64,000 bases of DNA from Oceaniovalibus sp. ACAM 378 (GCF_008085915.1 NZ_VSJK01000003.1:1-64000), one strand, 5' to 3'. Shown: positions 1-8,041, counted from the first letter of the stretch. Translations and numbers: made by a program. Notes: generated by a model from the letters alone, not told the origin.

Positions 1-126
1 GAGAATGCCGCGACGGCGCAGGCGATGACCAACCGGGCCAAAGGCCCCCCGGGACTGTCCGGGAATTACCGAAACGCGTGTCCGGGAATTACTGAAATCC
101 GTGTCCGGGAATTTGCGAAACCCGCA
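1..126. mobile_element. End of an IS21-like insertion sequence (partial)
   Basis: This stretch ends in a block of direct repeats of the kind found at the termini of IS21-family elements, and the coding sequence of a tctA-type permease resumes directly after it (in frame from about base 126). The outermost bases read ...CGCA, compatible with the terminal CA of IS21 ends. No istA or istB reading frame is visible because the window starts inside the element. The family assignment is inference from repeat style and position; the interruption of the permease gene is seen directly. Confidence 0.55.
56..124. repeat. Three tandem 23-base terminal repeats
   Basis: Three adjacent 23-base units (56-78, 79-101, 102-124) share the core TGTCCGGGAATT and a GAAA block near the 3' side. 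Units 1 and 2 differ at few positions and unit 3 is more diverged (TTGCGAAA in place of TACYGAAA). Repeated short motifs like these are the transposase-binding sites at IS21-type ends. Confidence 0.75.
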
Positions 127-1367
127 GTGCGATGGTTACGACGCTTGATGGTTATCCCATGGCGCGCAAAGGGCAGGCGGGAAGGGCCCTCGGCTGGGCA
201 TTGGTTGGCTCAGTTGTAGGGGGCATCACCGGCTGGATCGCACTGGTCACATTCGCACCGGTTCTCGCGAAGCTTGCCTTGAAGCTTGGCTCAGCAGAAT
301 ACGCGGCACTGGCATTCTTTGGTTTGACGATCGTCGTGTCCCTCTCGGGAGGCATGCTTGTGCGGGGCATCCTCTGCGCATTCATCGGAATTGCCATTTC
401 AATCGTTGGCCTCGACCCCACCACCGGTGCGGATCGGTGGACATTCGGTACCATCAACTTGTTCCAGGGAATTAGCATCCTCCCAGCTCTGATCGGGCTC
501 TTCGCTATCCCCGAGATCGTCTTTGCCATGGCAGGACCCCAAATGAGGGTTGCCGGATCATCTAACCTGAAGGGCATGCTTCCACCCTGGTCTGAGATCG
601 TCTCCCGTAAATGGCAGCTCTTGCGCTCATCGGTCATCGGTGTGGGGGTCGGAATTGTGCCAGCACTCGGTGGAAACATCGGCTCGCTCCTTGCTTACGA
701 TCAGGAAAGGCGGATCGACCCGGAGGGTAAGAACTATGGGAAGGGTGAGGTCGGTGGCGTGATTGCCTCCGAGGCGGCCAATAACGGCGTGACCGGCGGG
801 GCGCTTATCCCCCTGCTGACCGTGGGCATCCCAGGGGACTCGGTCACCGCGATGCTGATCGGGGGATTGATGATCCACGGATTGCAGCCAGGCCCGCAGC
901 TCTTCGCTTCCTCGAGTGGCGTGATCTATGCCGTACTCGCAGCGTTCTTGCTGGCGAACCTGATGATGTTCTTCATTTCGATCGTGGGCTACCGCTATGT
1001 GGTGCGCATCCTGAATGTGCCCAAGCACCTTCTCTATCCAGCGTTACTTTTGACTACGGTTGTGGGTACCTATGCTCTGAACAAGCAAATCTTCGACGTG
1101 GGTGTCATGCTCGTCCTGGGTGTCGTCGGGGTGATCGCAACTCTGGCTCGCTTCCCGGTCTATCCGATCGTTCTGGGCTTGGTGCTTGGTCCGATCCTCG
1201 AGAGCGAGGCGCGGCGCGCACTCCTGATCAGCGGTGGTGACTGGTCAGTCTTCCTCAGCAGACCCGTATCAGCACTTCTGATTGGCCTCGCGGTTGTGGC
1301 ACTTTTTGGACCGGTGGTTATGAAATTCCTCAAGCGCCGCACCAAAGTGGCTGAGTCAGTCTCGTAG
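126..1367 (+). pseudogene. tctA: TctA-type tricarboxylate transporter membrane subunit, 5'-truncated
   Basis: The encoded 411 residues match the central and C-terminal parts of the large membrane subunit of tripartite tricarboxylate transporters, which import carboxylates together with a periplasmic binding protein and a small membrane subunit. The family hallmark DGYPMARKGQAG lies at the very N-terminus (about residues 7-18) although it normally sits 100 or so residues in. Later come VPALGGNIGS and LIPLLTVGIPGDSVTAM, plus many hydrophobic segments. The family is usually near 500 residues, so roughly the first quarter is lost to the IS21-like end. The ATG at 132 is fortuitous. The next gene downstream is a dehydrogenase that may have been its operon partner. 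Function is probably abolished. Confidence 0.85.
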
Positions 1368-1422
1368 CTCATGCGCCGGGACTGAACATACAGGCACCTC
1401 GAGCAAACACAGGATTATCGCA

Positions 1423-2382
1423 ATGGCGGAAGAAGTAGTTTTATTGACGAACCCGATCCATGGGGATGGGGTAGCAATTCTAGAACGCCATGCAAGACTG
1501 ATTGTCGCTCCTGATACCAAAGCTGACACCCTGCGCCAATTGGCGCGGGGTGTGAGCGGCATTATTGTGCGCGCCCAGCTCCCCGATGACATTGCCGACC
1601 ATGCCCCTGGCTTGAAGGGCATTGTTCGTCACGGGGTCGGATTGGACTTCATTCCTGTCCCTCAGGCCACGGCCAAAGGGATTGTTGTCGCCAACCTCCC
1701 CGGGAGCAACACCAATGCTGTGGCGGAATATGTTTTCGCTGCCATTCTTGACCTGCGCCGGGGGGCCGCCGTTTTCGATCGAGATCTACGGGACGCGGGC
1801 TGGGATAGATCGCGGAGCAGGGCGGAGAAGACCACAGAAATCAGTCCCGACACTCTCGGGATAATCGGAGTTGGCGCTATTGGATCTCGCGTGGCGCAGA
1901 TCGCGGGGAATGGCTTCGGGATGCGGGTGATCGGCACGTCGCGCCGCACCGGGAATTTGCCCGCCGGTGTCCAGGAAGTGGAGCTGGACCGGATCTTCGA
2001 GGAGGCCGATGTGGTCGTGTTGAGCTGTACCTTGACCGATGAGACGCGCGGCCTTGTGGATGCAAGGCGCCTCGCCCTGATGAAGCCGACGGCCGTACTG
2101 ATCAACGTCTCCCGTGGCGCGGTCATCGAGACATCTTCCTTGAGGGATGCCCTCATTACTGGTCAGATTGCCGGCGCGGCACTGGATGTTCATGATCTTC
2201 ATCCGCTGCCCCAGGATGATCCAATATATTCCTGCCCGAACTTGATGCTCTCACCCCATGTGGCAGCCATTACGGCCACAAGCTCAAGAGTGATGAGCAC
2301 TGGCGCAGCGGAAGAAATGTGCCGGATCCTCGCCGGTGAGCCCCCTCTGAATTGCGTGAACCCGGAAGTTCTCGGAAGCTAA
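1423..2382 (+). CDS. D-isomer 2-hydroxyacid dehydrogenase (SerA/phosphoglycerate dehydrogenase-like)
   Basis: A 319-residue NAD(P)-dependent 2-hydroxyacid dehydrogenase. The cofactor-binding Rossmann motif GIIGVGAIGSRVAQ is near residues 146-159. The signature INVSRGAVIE follows near 225, and SPHVAAIT near 282 contains the catalytic His. It lacks the C-terminal ACT regulatory domain of housekeeping SerA, so a catabolic 2-keto/2-hydroxyacid role fits better than serine synthesis. It lies 55 bases after the broken tctA-type gene in the same direction, suggesting a former operon for uptake and reduction or oxidation of an organic acid. The substrate cannot be told from sequence. The ATG at 1423 is the only start that keeps the full N-terminal domain. 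Confidence 0.85.
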   Translation: MAEEVVLLTNPIHGDGVAILERHARLIVAPDTKADTLRQLARGVSGIIVRAQLPDDIADHAPGLKGIVRHGVGLDFIPVPQATAKGIVVANLPGSNTNAVAEYVFAAILDLRRGAAVFDRDLRDAGWDRSRSRAEKTTEISPDTLGIIGVGAIGSRVAQIAGNGFGMRVIGTSRRTGNLPAGVQEVELDRIFEEADVVVLSCTLTDETRGLVDARRLALMKPTAVLINVSRGAVIETSSLRDALITGQIAGAALDVHDLHPLPQDDPIYSCPNLMLSPHVAAITATSSRVMSTGAAEEMCRILAGEPPLNCVNPEVLGS

Positions 2383-2406
2383 TTCGTAGGCTCCAGATTC
2401 GTTGAT

Positions 2407-2628
2407 TTACAACCAGAACAAGACGGATGCTGCGAGGGCGATCGCAGATAGGAATACCTTCGGACTACGATCGTATCGGGTTGCGATCCGTCGCCAGTCT
2501 TTCAGTCGGCCGAACATGATTTCGATCCGGTTCCGTCGTTTGTAGCGACGCTTGTCGTATTTGATTGGCTTATCGCGTGATTTACGCCCAGGGATGCAGG
2601 GCGTTATTCCCTTATTGGTGACGAGCAT
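2407..2628 (-). pseudogene. IS5-family transposase, C-terminal fragment
   Basis: The 73 codons end in RRNRIEIMFGRLKDWRRIAT and then VFLSAIALAASVLFWL, the conserved C-terminus of IS5-type DDE transposases, including the Glu of the catalytic triad within the RIE..FGRLKDWRR motif. The upstream two thirds of the gene are missing. Sequence further right does not continue the transposase, so this is a decayed remnant between the dehydrogenase and the sdh region. Confidence 0.8.
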
Positions 2629-3306
2629 AGGTTACCTCGCGGCAATTGAGGCCATGGCCAAGAAGAAGCTCATCAGCGACAGCGAGGTCGCCGATGAGGC
2701 GTTACCGGAGATCAAGTTGTGATCTGGCGCGAACGAATCTCGGCGCACCCCTCCAACGTCAAGCGAATCCCTTGGGGCGTGTTCAACGTAAGCATTCGGC
2801 GAAGGCCGTGGGCGCGCCGTATTGATCAGAGGCGTTTGGGTGCGGCTTTTGGTTTACGCGGCTCCGGGGCCCATTTTTTGGCAAGATGCTCGAAGTTATC
2901 GAGGATGCGGCCGATCGTATGCGTCCGGTCTGACTGCCCTGCCTGCGTGATAGAGTGGGTGATAGTGTCCATTATGGATAGATGGGATGGTTGCCGCCCT
3001 CCCCGACGGCATCGCAATGTGCCAACATGTCGGTAGTGAAACCACATATGAAGCGGAGAGGACGGCAAAATGAATGATATGATAATCGGCGTGGCCAATA
3101 GAACGGCTGCAACCGTAGCACACCAGATCGATTTGGCGTCGGCTCCACAGTCAATCACCTGCCGCAATCAAGCGCCAGACCTCCGACGAAAAAGTGTTAT
3201 GTAAATGCTGAAGAGGCGCGGCCCAGTTCCGCCACGGGGGTGCGTCAATGCGAAAGCGCAGCGCGCGCATGACGGCACCACGCGCCAAGGAATTAGGAGG
3301 CAACCG
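2629..3306. other. Gap of about 680 bases with no recognised gene
   Basis: No reading frame here has convincing coding character. A 22-codon frame from the ATG at 2654 on the plus strand (starting MAKKKLISDSEVADE) runs to a stop near 2722 and could be the tail of a lost gene. On the minus strand a frame ending near 2826 has a basic tail (PRKPKAAPKRL) that might be the end of another vanished ORF. The position next to a transposase fragment suggests rearranged debris. Confidence 0.4.
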
Positions 3307-3645
3307 ATGCTAAGAATTACACTTCCCGCCGATAGATTTGAGCCCGATATGGCTGCCATAGCCTCCGCATTTGGCATCAGCATCGAGGAGATGTATGACG
3401 GCATAGAAATAGGCACGATCAGCCGGTGGTTTGAGGTGGGGGAAGGTGACGCGGATGACAAGCCTCATCAGATTTTCGCCTCTGTGTCGTTTGGGATTAG
3501 GGTCGATGTGGACGAACACGGCACCGTGCAGTCGACCAGTAAATACGATGCGGAGAGCGCCGTTTTGCAAACGTGCAGCGAGGCAGGCAGCGATAAAGGT
3601 TCGATGCCAGAACGCGCCCCCACCCGATTTGCAGGAAGACCCTGA
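3307..3645 (+). CDS. DUF6522-like small protein
   Basis: From the ATG at 3307, preceded by AGGAGG-like TTAGGAGGCAACC, the frame encodes 112 residues. The first 75 or so resemble the DUF6522 family: an alternating pattern with FEPDMAAIASAFG, then GTISRWFEVGEGD, and a beta-rich FGIRVDVDEHG segment. Members are small proteins of unknown function often found near redox or copper genes in alphaproteobacteria. The last 30 residues look unlike the family, so the true C-terminus may be altered. It lies upstream of the sdhBCD-like genes. The family call is from memory of sequence pattern, not a search. Confidence 0.55.
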   Translation: MLRITLPADRFEPDMAAIASAFGISIEEMYDGIEIGTISRWFEVGEGDADDKPHQIFASVSFGIRVDVDEHGTVQSTSKYDAESAVLQTCSEAGSDKGSMPERAPTRFAGRP

Positions 3646-3766
3646 TACCACCCGCAAAGCCCACCTTGATGCACTTCTTGACGAGGCGCTGAACGAGAGC
3701 TTCTTCGCCAGCGATCCTATGGCCATCAGCGTGCCTCGTTCGCGGGCGAGGTCTGACGATGAATGA
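3604..3766 (+). CDS. Small protein with LDEAL..SF.ASDP motif, probably frameshifted
   Basis: In the frame ending at 3766 the residues KAHLDALLDEALNESFFASDPMAIS match a common short motif of small alphaproteobacterial proteins (LDEALEESFPASDP). A plausible start, ATG at 3604 (MPERAP...), is in the frame one base off. The two frames would join if the C-run at about 3615-3619 (GCGCCCCCACCC) had gained or lost one base. So either this small gene is frameshifted or it starts elsewhere, inside the preceding gene. Function unknown. Confidence 0.35.
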
Positions 3767-3808
3767 TGGTTTGATTTCGGGCACCCGGCAAACGCTTGAG
3801 GGTATGTG

Positions 3809-4654
3809 ATGGTTGACCATTCTGATGAAGTGGATGAAGTCCCCCGCCTGAAATGGCCGCGCCACTTTCCGGTGCCGCGCGATTTTGGGGTGGCGAAAGG
3901 CGCGCGCATTGCCGAGGGAAAATCCTGGCCCACGCCCGAAGGGGCGACCCGGATCGCGACCTTGCGCATTTACCGCTTCGATCCGGATGGCGACGAGGGC
4001 CCGCGGATGGACACCTTCCGCGTCGATCTTGACGATTGCGGGCCGATGCTGCTGGATGCGCTGATCTGGATCAAGTCGAAGGTCGACGCGACGCTGACCT
4101 TTCGGCGGTCCTGCCGCGAGGGCGTCTGTGGCTCCTGCGCGATGACCATCGACGGCACCAATTGGACGGCCTGCACGCGCGCCATGAATGAGCTGTCCGA
4201 ACCTGCCACAATCTACCCGCTGGCCAATCTGCCAGTGATCAAGGATTTGGTGCCCGATCAAACCCATCTTTTCGCACAGCACGCCCTGACCGAGCCTTGG
4301 CTGAAAACCGAAACGCCCGCGCCCGAGCGTGAACGCCTGCAATCGGTCGAACAACGCGCAGTCCTCGATGGCTATTACGAATGCATCATGTGCTTTTGCT
4401 GCACCTCGGGGTGCCCCAGCCATTGGTGGAACGGTGACCGGTTCTTGGGGCCCGCCGCCCTGCTGACCGCTTGGCGCTGGCTGGCCGACAGCCGCGACGA
4501 GGGGCGCGGCGAGCGGCTCGAGGCGCTGGACGATCCGTTCCGGCTTTATCGCTGTCACACGATCCTGAACTGCACCCGCACCTGCCCGCGCGGCCTGAAT
4601 CCCGGCAAGGCCATCGCCGAGATCAAGCGAATGATGCTGGAGCGCGGCGGCTGA
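3809..4654 (+). CDS. sdhB: Succinate dehydrogenase / fumarate reductase iron-sulfur subunit
   Basis: This is the electron-transfer subunit of complex II, carrying electrons from flavin to quinone at the inner membrane. Cluster ligands are visible: CREGVCGSC plus a later Cys (WTAC) for the 2Fe-2S centre near residues 98-122; [13 protein letters not shown] near 195-207; and [20 protein letters not shown] near 250-270 for the 4Fe-4S and 3Fe-4S centres. At 281 residues it carries about 20-30 extra N-terminal residues compared with ordinary SdhB. GTG at 3806 and ATG at 3809 are both possible starts. It heads an sdhB-sdhC-sdhD set that lacks sdhA, an unusual order for this group, where sdhC-D-A-B is normal. 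It is likely a second, accessory copy. Confidence 0.88.
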   Translation: MVDHSDEVDEVPRLKWPRHFPVPRDFGVAKGARIAEGKSWPTPEGATRIATLRIYRFDPDGDEGPRMDTFRVDLDDCGPMLLDALIWIKSKVDATLTFRRSCREGVCGSCAMTIDGTNWTACTRAMNELSEPATIYPLANLPVIKDLVPDQTHLFAQHALTEPWLKTETPAPERERLQSVEQRAVLDGYYECIMCFCCTSGCPSHWWNGDRFLGPAALLTAWRWLADSRDEGRGERLEALDDPFRLYRCHTILNCTRTCPRGLNPGKAIAEIKRMMLERGG

Positions 4655-4671
4655 ATAGGAAGGAGCACGCC

Positions 4672-5049
4672 ATGAGTTATCCCCGTCCAAAATCCCCGAA
4701 CATGCAAAATTACCGGCCACAGCTGACCTCGGTCATGTCCTTTGGGCATCGGCTGTCCGGTGTGGCCTTGGCGCTATTCGCCTTCGGCCTTGCCGCCTGG
4801 CTGGTTGCAGGTGCGATGGGACCGGCAGCGTTCGACTGCGCGCAGGCGGTCGTGCTGTCAATTCCGGGGCGTGCCGTGCTGTTCCTGCTGACGCTGGCCG
4901 TCTTTTATCACCTCTGCAACGGCTTCCGTCACCTGATCTGGGACAGCGTGCGCGCCTTTGAGTTGCGCGCGATTTACACTGGCGGTTGGGCCGTCGTGGC
5001 GGCAAGCTTGGTCTTGACCTCAGCGCTGTGGCTCTGGGTGCTGACATGA
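4672..5049 (+). CDS. sdhC: Succinate dehydrogenase cytochrome b556 subunit
   Basis: A 125-residue membrane anchor of complex II with three hydrophobic segments. It keeps the family motif SVMSFGHRLSG near residue 25 (Ser and Arg near the quinone) and HLCNGFRHLIWD near residue 82, whose first His is the expected haem b ligand. The start at 4672 follows a good AAGGAG site in AATAGGAAGGAGCACGCC, 17 bases after sdhB. Its stop overlaps the next ATG (ATGA), so sdhC and sdhD are translationally coupled. Confidence 0.88.
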   Translation: MSYPRPKSPNMQNYRPQLTSVMSFGHRLSGVALALFAFGLAAWLVAGAMGPAAFDCAQAVVLSIPGRAVLFLLTLAVFYHLCNGFRHLIWDSVRAFELRAIYTGGWAVVAASLVLTSALWLWVLT

Positions 5050-5429
5050 CCCGGCCCCGCATTACGCCCTATTCCGCCGCGCATGGCCTTGGGGCTGCCG
5101 GGCACGCCGCACGCCATTGGTGGGCGCAGCGCGTTTCGGCCATCGCATTGGTGCCGTTGGTATTGTGGCTTGTGTGGGCGCTGGCGAACGGTGGCGCGAC
5201 TGACTACGCGGCGCTCTCAGATTGGCTGAAATCGCCGATCAACACGATCCTGATGATCCTGTTGCTGATTGCAGCCTTCCACCATGCAGCCCTTGGGCTT
5301 CAGACCATTGCGGAGGATTACATTCATTCGCGCGCACGCTTTGCCGTGATCGCCCTTGTCCAACTTGCCTGCGCGGCTGGCGGAGCGGCGGGCATCGTGG
5401 CAACCTTGCTGATCGCAATAACCAGTTAG
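5046..5429 (+). CDS. sdhD: Succinate dehydrogenase hydrophobic membrane anchor
   Basis: A 127-residue second anchor of complex II with three membrane helices. HHAALGLQTIAEDYIH near residue 80 is the typical SdhD segment, and HWWAQRVSAIALVPL leads into helix 1. ATG at 5046 overlaps the sdhC stop by four bases. No sdhA follows; a CBS-domain gene does. The catalytic flavoprotein would have to come from another locus, or this set has lost it. Confidence 0.85.
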   Translation: MTRPRITPYSAAHGLGAAGHAARHWWAQRVSAIALVPLVLWLVWALANGGATDYAALSDWLKSPINTILMILLLIAAFHHAALGLQTIAEDYIHSRARFAVIALVQLACAAGGAAGIVATLLIAITS

Positions 5430-5442
5430 AACGGGGCATCAC

Positions 5443-5883
5443 ATGTTTATCGAGAAATTCCTGCCGACGGCCCGCAAGCGGATGCACTGCATCGCATCCG
5501 ACGCCAGCCTTTTGCAGGCGGCAAGGCTGCTGGAGCGGGATCATGACATTCTGTTGGTCTGCGACCACGATGGCCGGATGGTCGGCGTCCTGACCAAAAC
5601 CGACGCCGTGCGCCAGATCGGCATCTGCACAGGAGCCAGCTGTACAGCACCGGTGACCCAGGCCATGACCCGTGAGGTCAAGACAGAAACACCCAGGGGC
5701 CAGTTGAAAGACGTCTGGGAAATGATGAAAAAACACCGACTCAAAAATATCCCGGTTGTCGATCCCGACAGCAAACCTCTCGGTGTGTTGAACGCCCGCG
5801 ATGTCCTTCAGAACCTCTGGCATGAAGTCCAGCATGAAGAGGATCTGCTGTTCAACTATGTGATGAACGTCGGCTATCGCTGA
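5443..5883 (+). CDS. CBS-domain pair protein
   Basis: A soluble protein of 146 residues made of two CBS motifs. The first is about residues 8-60 (DILLVCDHDGRMVGVLTKTD) and the second about 72-130 (LKNIPVVDPDSKPLGVLNARD). Such modules bind adenosyl nucleotides and act as small energy sensors. It sits 13 bases after sdhD in the same direction, so it is probably cotranscribed with the complex II genes and may sense the cell's AMP/ATP state. The partner it would regulate is unknown. A Cys pair in GICTGASCTAP between the two motifs is unusual. Confidence 0.8.
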   Translation: MFIEKFLPTARKRMHCIASDASLLQAARLLERDHDILLVCDHDGRMVGVLTKTDAVRQIGICTGASCTAPVTQAMTREVKTETPRGQLKDVWEMMKKHRLKNIPVVDPDSKPLGVLNARDVLQNLWHEVQHEEDLLFNYVMNVGYR

Positions 5884-5934
5884 TCTGACTGTGTCGATGG
5901 GACGGTGACAGAAACTTAATCCGGAAAGCCAACG

Positions 5935-5960
5935 GCGAGGGCCAGCCTCGCATTTGTTTC
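5935..5960 (+). terminator. Likely terminator of the sdhBCD-CBS operon
   Basis: A GCGAGG / CCTCGC stem (5935-5940 with 5946-5951) closes a five-base loop and is followed by ATTTGTTTC. It lies 50 bases after the CBS gene. The stem is short and the T-tract interrupted, so termination strength is uncertain. Confidence 0.45.
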
Positions 5961-6021
5961 GATACCTAACGCGTGTTTTCCTTTCGACCTTTAACCATCA
6001 TAAGCATGAAAGGAGGACAAA

Positions 6022-6333
6022 ATGTTCAGCACATGGAAGCAAGGATCGGCACAAGCGACAGCGAAGAACTGCGACATGCCCAGCGCAATTCAGGCCGATG
6101 AGCGCATTTGCGTTTCTCGTGCTTATCGCGGCAAAACTTATTGCAAAAACGGTCTTACTGAGTTTCAGCTTGCACCAATTCGATACACCCGTCCCCTTCC
6201 CTCTTCCTTCGAAGACGTCACGACCAGCCCCCTTTTCTTACCCAAAGCACCTGACATAAACCCTCGCGCGCTGTGTGCCTGCCAGTCAGTGGCGGCGATA
6301 ATCGCCTCCATCGTGGAGCCTTCGTCCGCTTGA
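6022..6333 (+). CDS. Possible small protein of unknown function
   Basis: The ATG at 6022 has an excellent ribosome-binding site (AAAGGAGGACAAA), which is the main reason to list it. The first 55 or so residues (MFSTWKQGSAQATAK..., with CVSRAYRGKTYC) look coding-like. The rest runs antisense to the DUF3489 remnant and is probably not native. It may be the start of a gene whose 3' part was replaced when the DUF3489 pseudogene was juxtaposed. No family recognised. Confidence 0.3.
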   Translation: MFSTWKQGSAQATAKNCDMPSAIQADERICVSRAYRGKTYCKNGLTEFQLAPIRYTRPLPSSFEDVTTSPLFLPKAPDINPRALCACQSVAAIIASIVEPSSA

Positions 6334-6704
6334 AGCATCGCGATCGGTAGCGCCTGTTTGGTGCCCGCACGCTGGGTCGGCGGTTTTGGCACGAGCGTTT
6401 CAGCCGCCTGTTCGCTGATCGCGACCTCCGCCTGAAGCACCACCGGTTCGATCCCAATCGCTAACAGCCCGACATCCGCGACCACCAACGTAGTCCCATG
6501 CCCATCGCCGGTTTCACGCCAGAGCGGTTAGCCCCGGCGCTGGTTGGCGTCGACTTCCTGCAGCCATCCACGCTCGATCATCTTGCTAATGACCATCTTC
6601 GCCGCCGCACCGTGCAGCCTCTTTGGCAGCGGCAGAGCACTATTGTCGGGGCGCTGGGCACCGGCGCTGAGGATGACGGTTTGGGTTTCAGTCAGTTTCT
6701 TCAT
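6165..6704 (-). pseudogene. DUF3489 family gene with an in-frame stop
   Basis: Reading from the ATG at 6704 gives MKKLTETQTVILSAGAQRP..., the usual N-terminus of DUF3489 proteins, up to an in-frame TAA at 6530-6528 (codon 59). The same frame then continues PLWRETGDG... and a complete C-terminal DUF3489 domain: RAGTKQALPIAMLQADEG, ATDWQAHSARGFMSGALGKK and EGRGRVYRI. Only one base change would restore a 179-residue protein. The family is small, widespread in proteobacterial accessory regions, and of unknown function, with a winged-helix-like pattern. With the stop, the C-terminal domain could be made alone only from an internal start. Confidence 0.8.
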
Positions 6705-6747
6705 GGTGGGTTCCTCTTACTGGTCGTGGATAACAAGGAAAGTTGCG

Positions 6748-7218
6748 ATGCGGCACAGCAGATCATTGTGGCCATACTCGTCAGCCCCAAGGATCACATC
6801 GTCGTCGGTTTCCATATCTGCGGCGATGGTTCTCGCTTTGACTGATGCTGCAGATGCCGAGGTTCGGGACGGGCGCGACCTCTATGTCGAACATTGCGCA
6901 TCCTGCCACGGCGCAGAATTGCAGGGCCAACCGGAATGGCGCAGCCCGGATAAAGGCGGCCTCTACCTTGCCCCGCCGCATGACGAATCCGGCCATACCT
7001 GGCAACATGACGATTCGATGTTGACCGACTACATCACGCGTGGCGGGCAGGCGGTGGTGGACGATATGAACGTGTCCTTCACCTCGGGCATGCCGGACTT
7101 TGGAATGGTGCTGACCGACAGCGAGATCACGGCCATTCTTGACTACATCAAGTCGACCTGGCCCGACCGCATTCGCGCGACGCAGGCGCAGCGGTCGCAG
7201 GATGCGTGGGTCGATTGA
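6748..7218 (+). CDS. Exported monohaem c-type cytochrome
   Basis: A 156-residue periplasmic cytochrome c with one CASCH haem site near residue 49 and a distal Met candidate in the SGMPDFG segment near residue 114, as in small class I cytochromes. The start at 6748 is chosen because it has AAGGAA seven bases upstream. It also creates a normal signal peptide: basic MRHSRSLWPYSSAPR, a hydrophobic stretch, and a cut after AADA. Starting at the later ATG (6826) would lose that export signal. Its 5' end overlaps the start region of the divergent DUF3489 pseudogene only slightly upstream. Redox partner unknown; copper and cytochrome genes nearby suggest a role in respiration under changing oxygen. 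Confidence 0.8.
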   Translation: MRHSRSLWPYSSAPRITSSSVSISAAMVLALTDAADAEVRDGRDLYVEHCASCHGAELQGQPEWRSPDKGGLYLAPPHDESGHTWQHDDSMLTDYITRGGQAVVDDMNVSFTSGMPDFGMVLTDSEITAILDYIKSTWPDRIRATQAQRSQDAWVD

Positions 7219-7234
7219 CGAATGGGCGGGGTGT

Positions 7235-7846
7235 TCAAACCTTCCTGAACAGGCCGAAATGGAACTGCTGGACGGCACCCCACGGCGTGCGGTGATTATG
7301 GTAGATTGACGTCACCCACCGGTAACCCGGCCCCAACCTTTCCGCCAGCAGGGCAGCGTCATAGCGCGCGACCGGCAGGCCGCTGCATTTTTCCGGACCG
7401 TCGGGTGCGAATGTGCCGATGATCGCGTGGCCACCAGATGCCAAGGCACGGTCCATTACGCGCAGGTAGGCTTCCTGATCGGCCGGTTCAGTCAGGAAAT
7501 GGAACGCTGCCCGATCATGCCAGACGTCGAAGTGCCCGGACGACTGCCAATCCAGAACGTTTCCTACGACCCAAGTGACAGGCATATCGTCAGGCAGACG
7601 CGCTCGGGTCTTTGCCAGTGCCGTTTCCGAAAGATCGAGCGCCGTGATCTGGCGGAACCCCAAGTCGAGCAGGCAATCCACAAGCCGTGACGATCCTGCC
7701 CCGATATCGACGATGGCCGCATCGGGTGTCGCCCCGGTCGAAGCGATCAGATCGAGCGATACTTGAGGGCGGTCCTCGAACCAACTCGTTTCGGCCTCCG
7801 CCTTGGTCCGATAGACGCCTTCCCATCTGTCCGGCTTGTCACCCAC
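7235..7846 (-). CDS. Class I SAM-dependent methyltransferase
   Basis: 203 residues with the Rossmann-like methyltransferase fold. Motif I is VDIGAGSSRLVDCLL near residue 46, the acidic loop ending strand 2 is ALDLSE near 69, and DVWHDRAAFHFLT near 105 is the motif IV region. Proteins of this type (WEGVY...KAEAETSWF at the N-terminus) are annotated as thiopurine- or ubiquinone-like methyltransferases, but the substrate is not evident. It faces the cytochrome gene convergently with 16 bases between stops. Just upstream lies a remnant of a metal ATPase gene, suggesting the original neighbourhood was a metal-resistance cluster. Confidence 0.8.
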   Translation of the reverse strand: MGDKPDRWEGVYRTKAEAETSWFEDRPQVSLDLIASTGATPDAAIVDIGAGSSRLVDCLLDLGFRQITALDLSETALAKTRARLPDDMPVTWVVGNVLDWQSSGHFDVWHDRAAFHFLTEPADQEAYLRVMDRALASGGHAIIGTFAPDGPEKCSGLPVARYDAALLAERLGPGYRWVTSIYHNHRTPWGAVQQFHFGLFRKV

Positions 7847-7858
7847 CTTCGTGCCCTT

Positions 7859-7981
7859 TCACAGACCGACCCGCCGCATCCGCAGCGTCTTGCTGATAAT
7901 CGAAACCGGCGAGAGGCTCACCGCCGCCGCGATCTTCGGCGACAGCAGAAACCCAGTGACGGGATAAAGCAACCCCGCCGA
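7859..7981 (-). pseudogene. C-terminal remnant of a metal-transporting P-type ATPase
   Basis: In one frame this short piece reads SAGLLYPVTGFLLSPKIAAA... and ends ...VSIISKTLRMRRVGL. This matches the last membrane helices and tail of P1B copper/silver ATPases (compare AAGVL...P.IAA..M..S...V..NA.RL). Nothing upstream continues the gene, which has been replaced by the glucoamylase-like gene. It is too short for an ordinary gene call but the resemblance over 40 residues is clear. Confidence 0.6.
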
Positions 7982-8041
7982 CTTGGACGGCAGGTTTGGT
8001 GGCGCAGAATATCTGCGTCGCATCAGCTCCCCGGTCAGCCG

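Noticed and set aside
152-679. 175-codon open frame on the minus strand within the tctA remnant
   Set aside because: It is antisense to clearly homologous TctA coding sequence and shows no family resemblance.
2826-3167. 113-codon minus-strand frame in the gap before the DUF6522-like gene
   Set aside because: No family match, no ribosome site and two other frames overlap it equally; only its basic tail looks coding-like.
3497-4720. 407-codon minus-strand frame across sdhB
   Set aside because: A high-GC shadow of sdhB; its product is Ala/Gly/Arg-rich without motifs, while the plus strand holds all cluster ligands.
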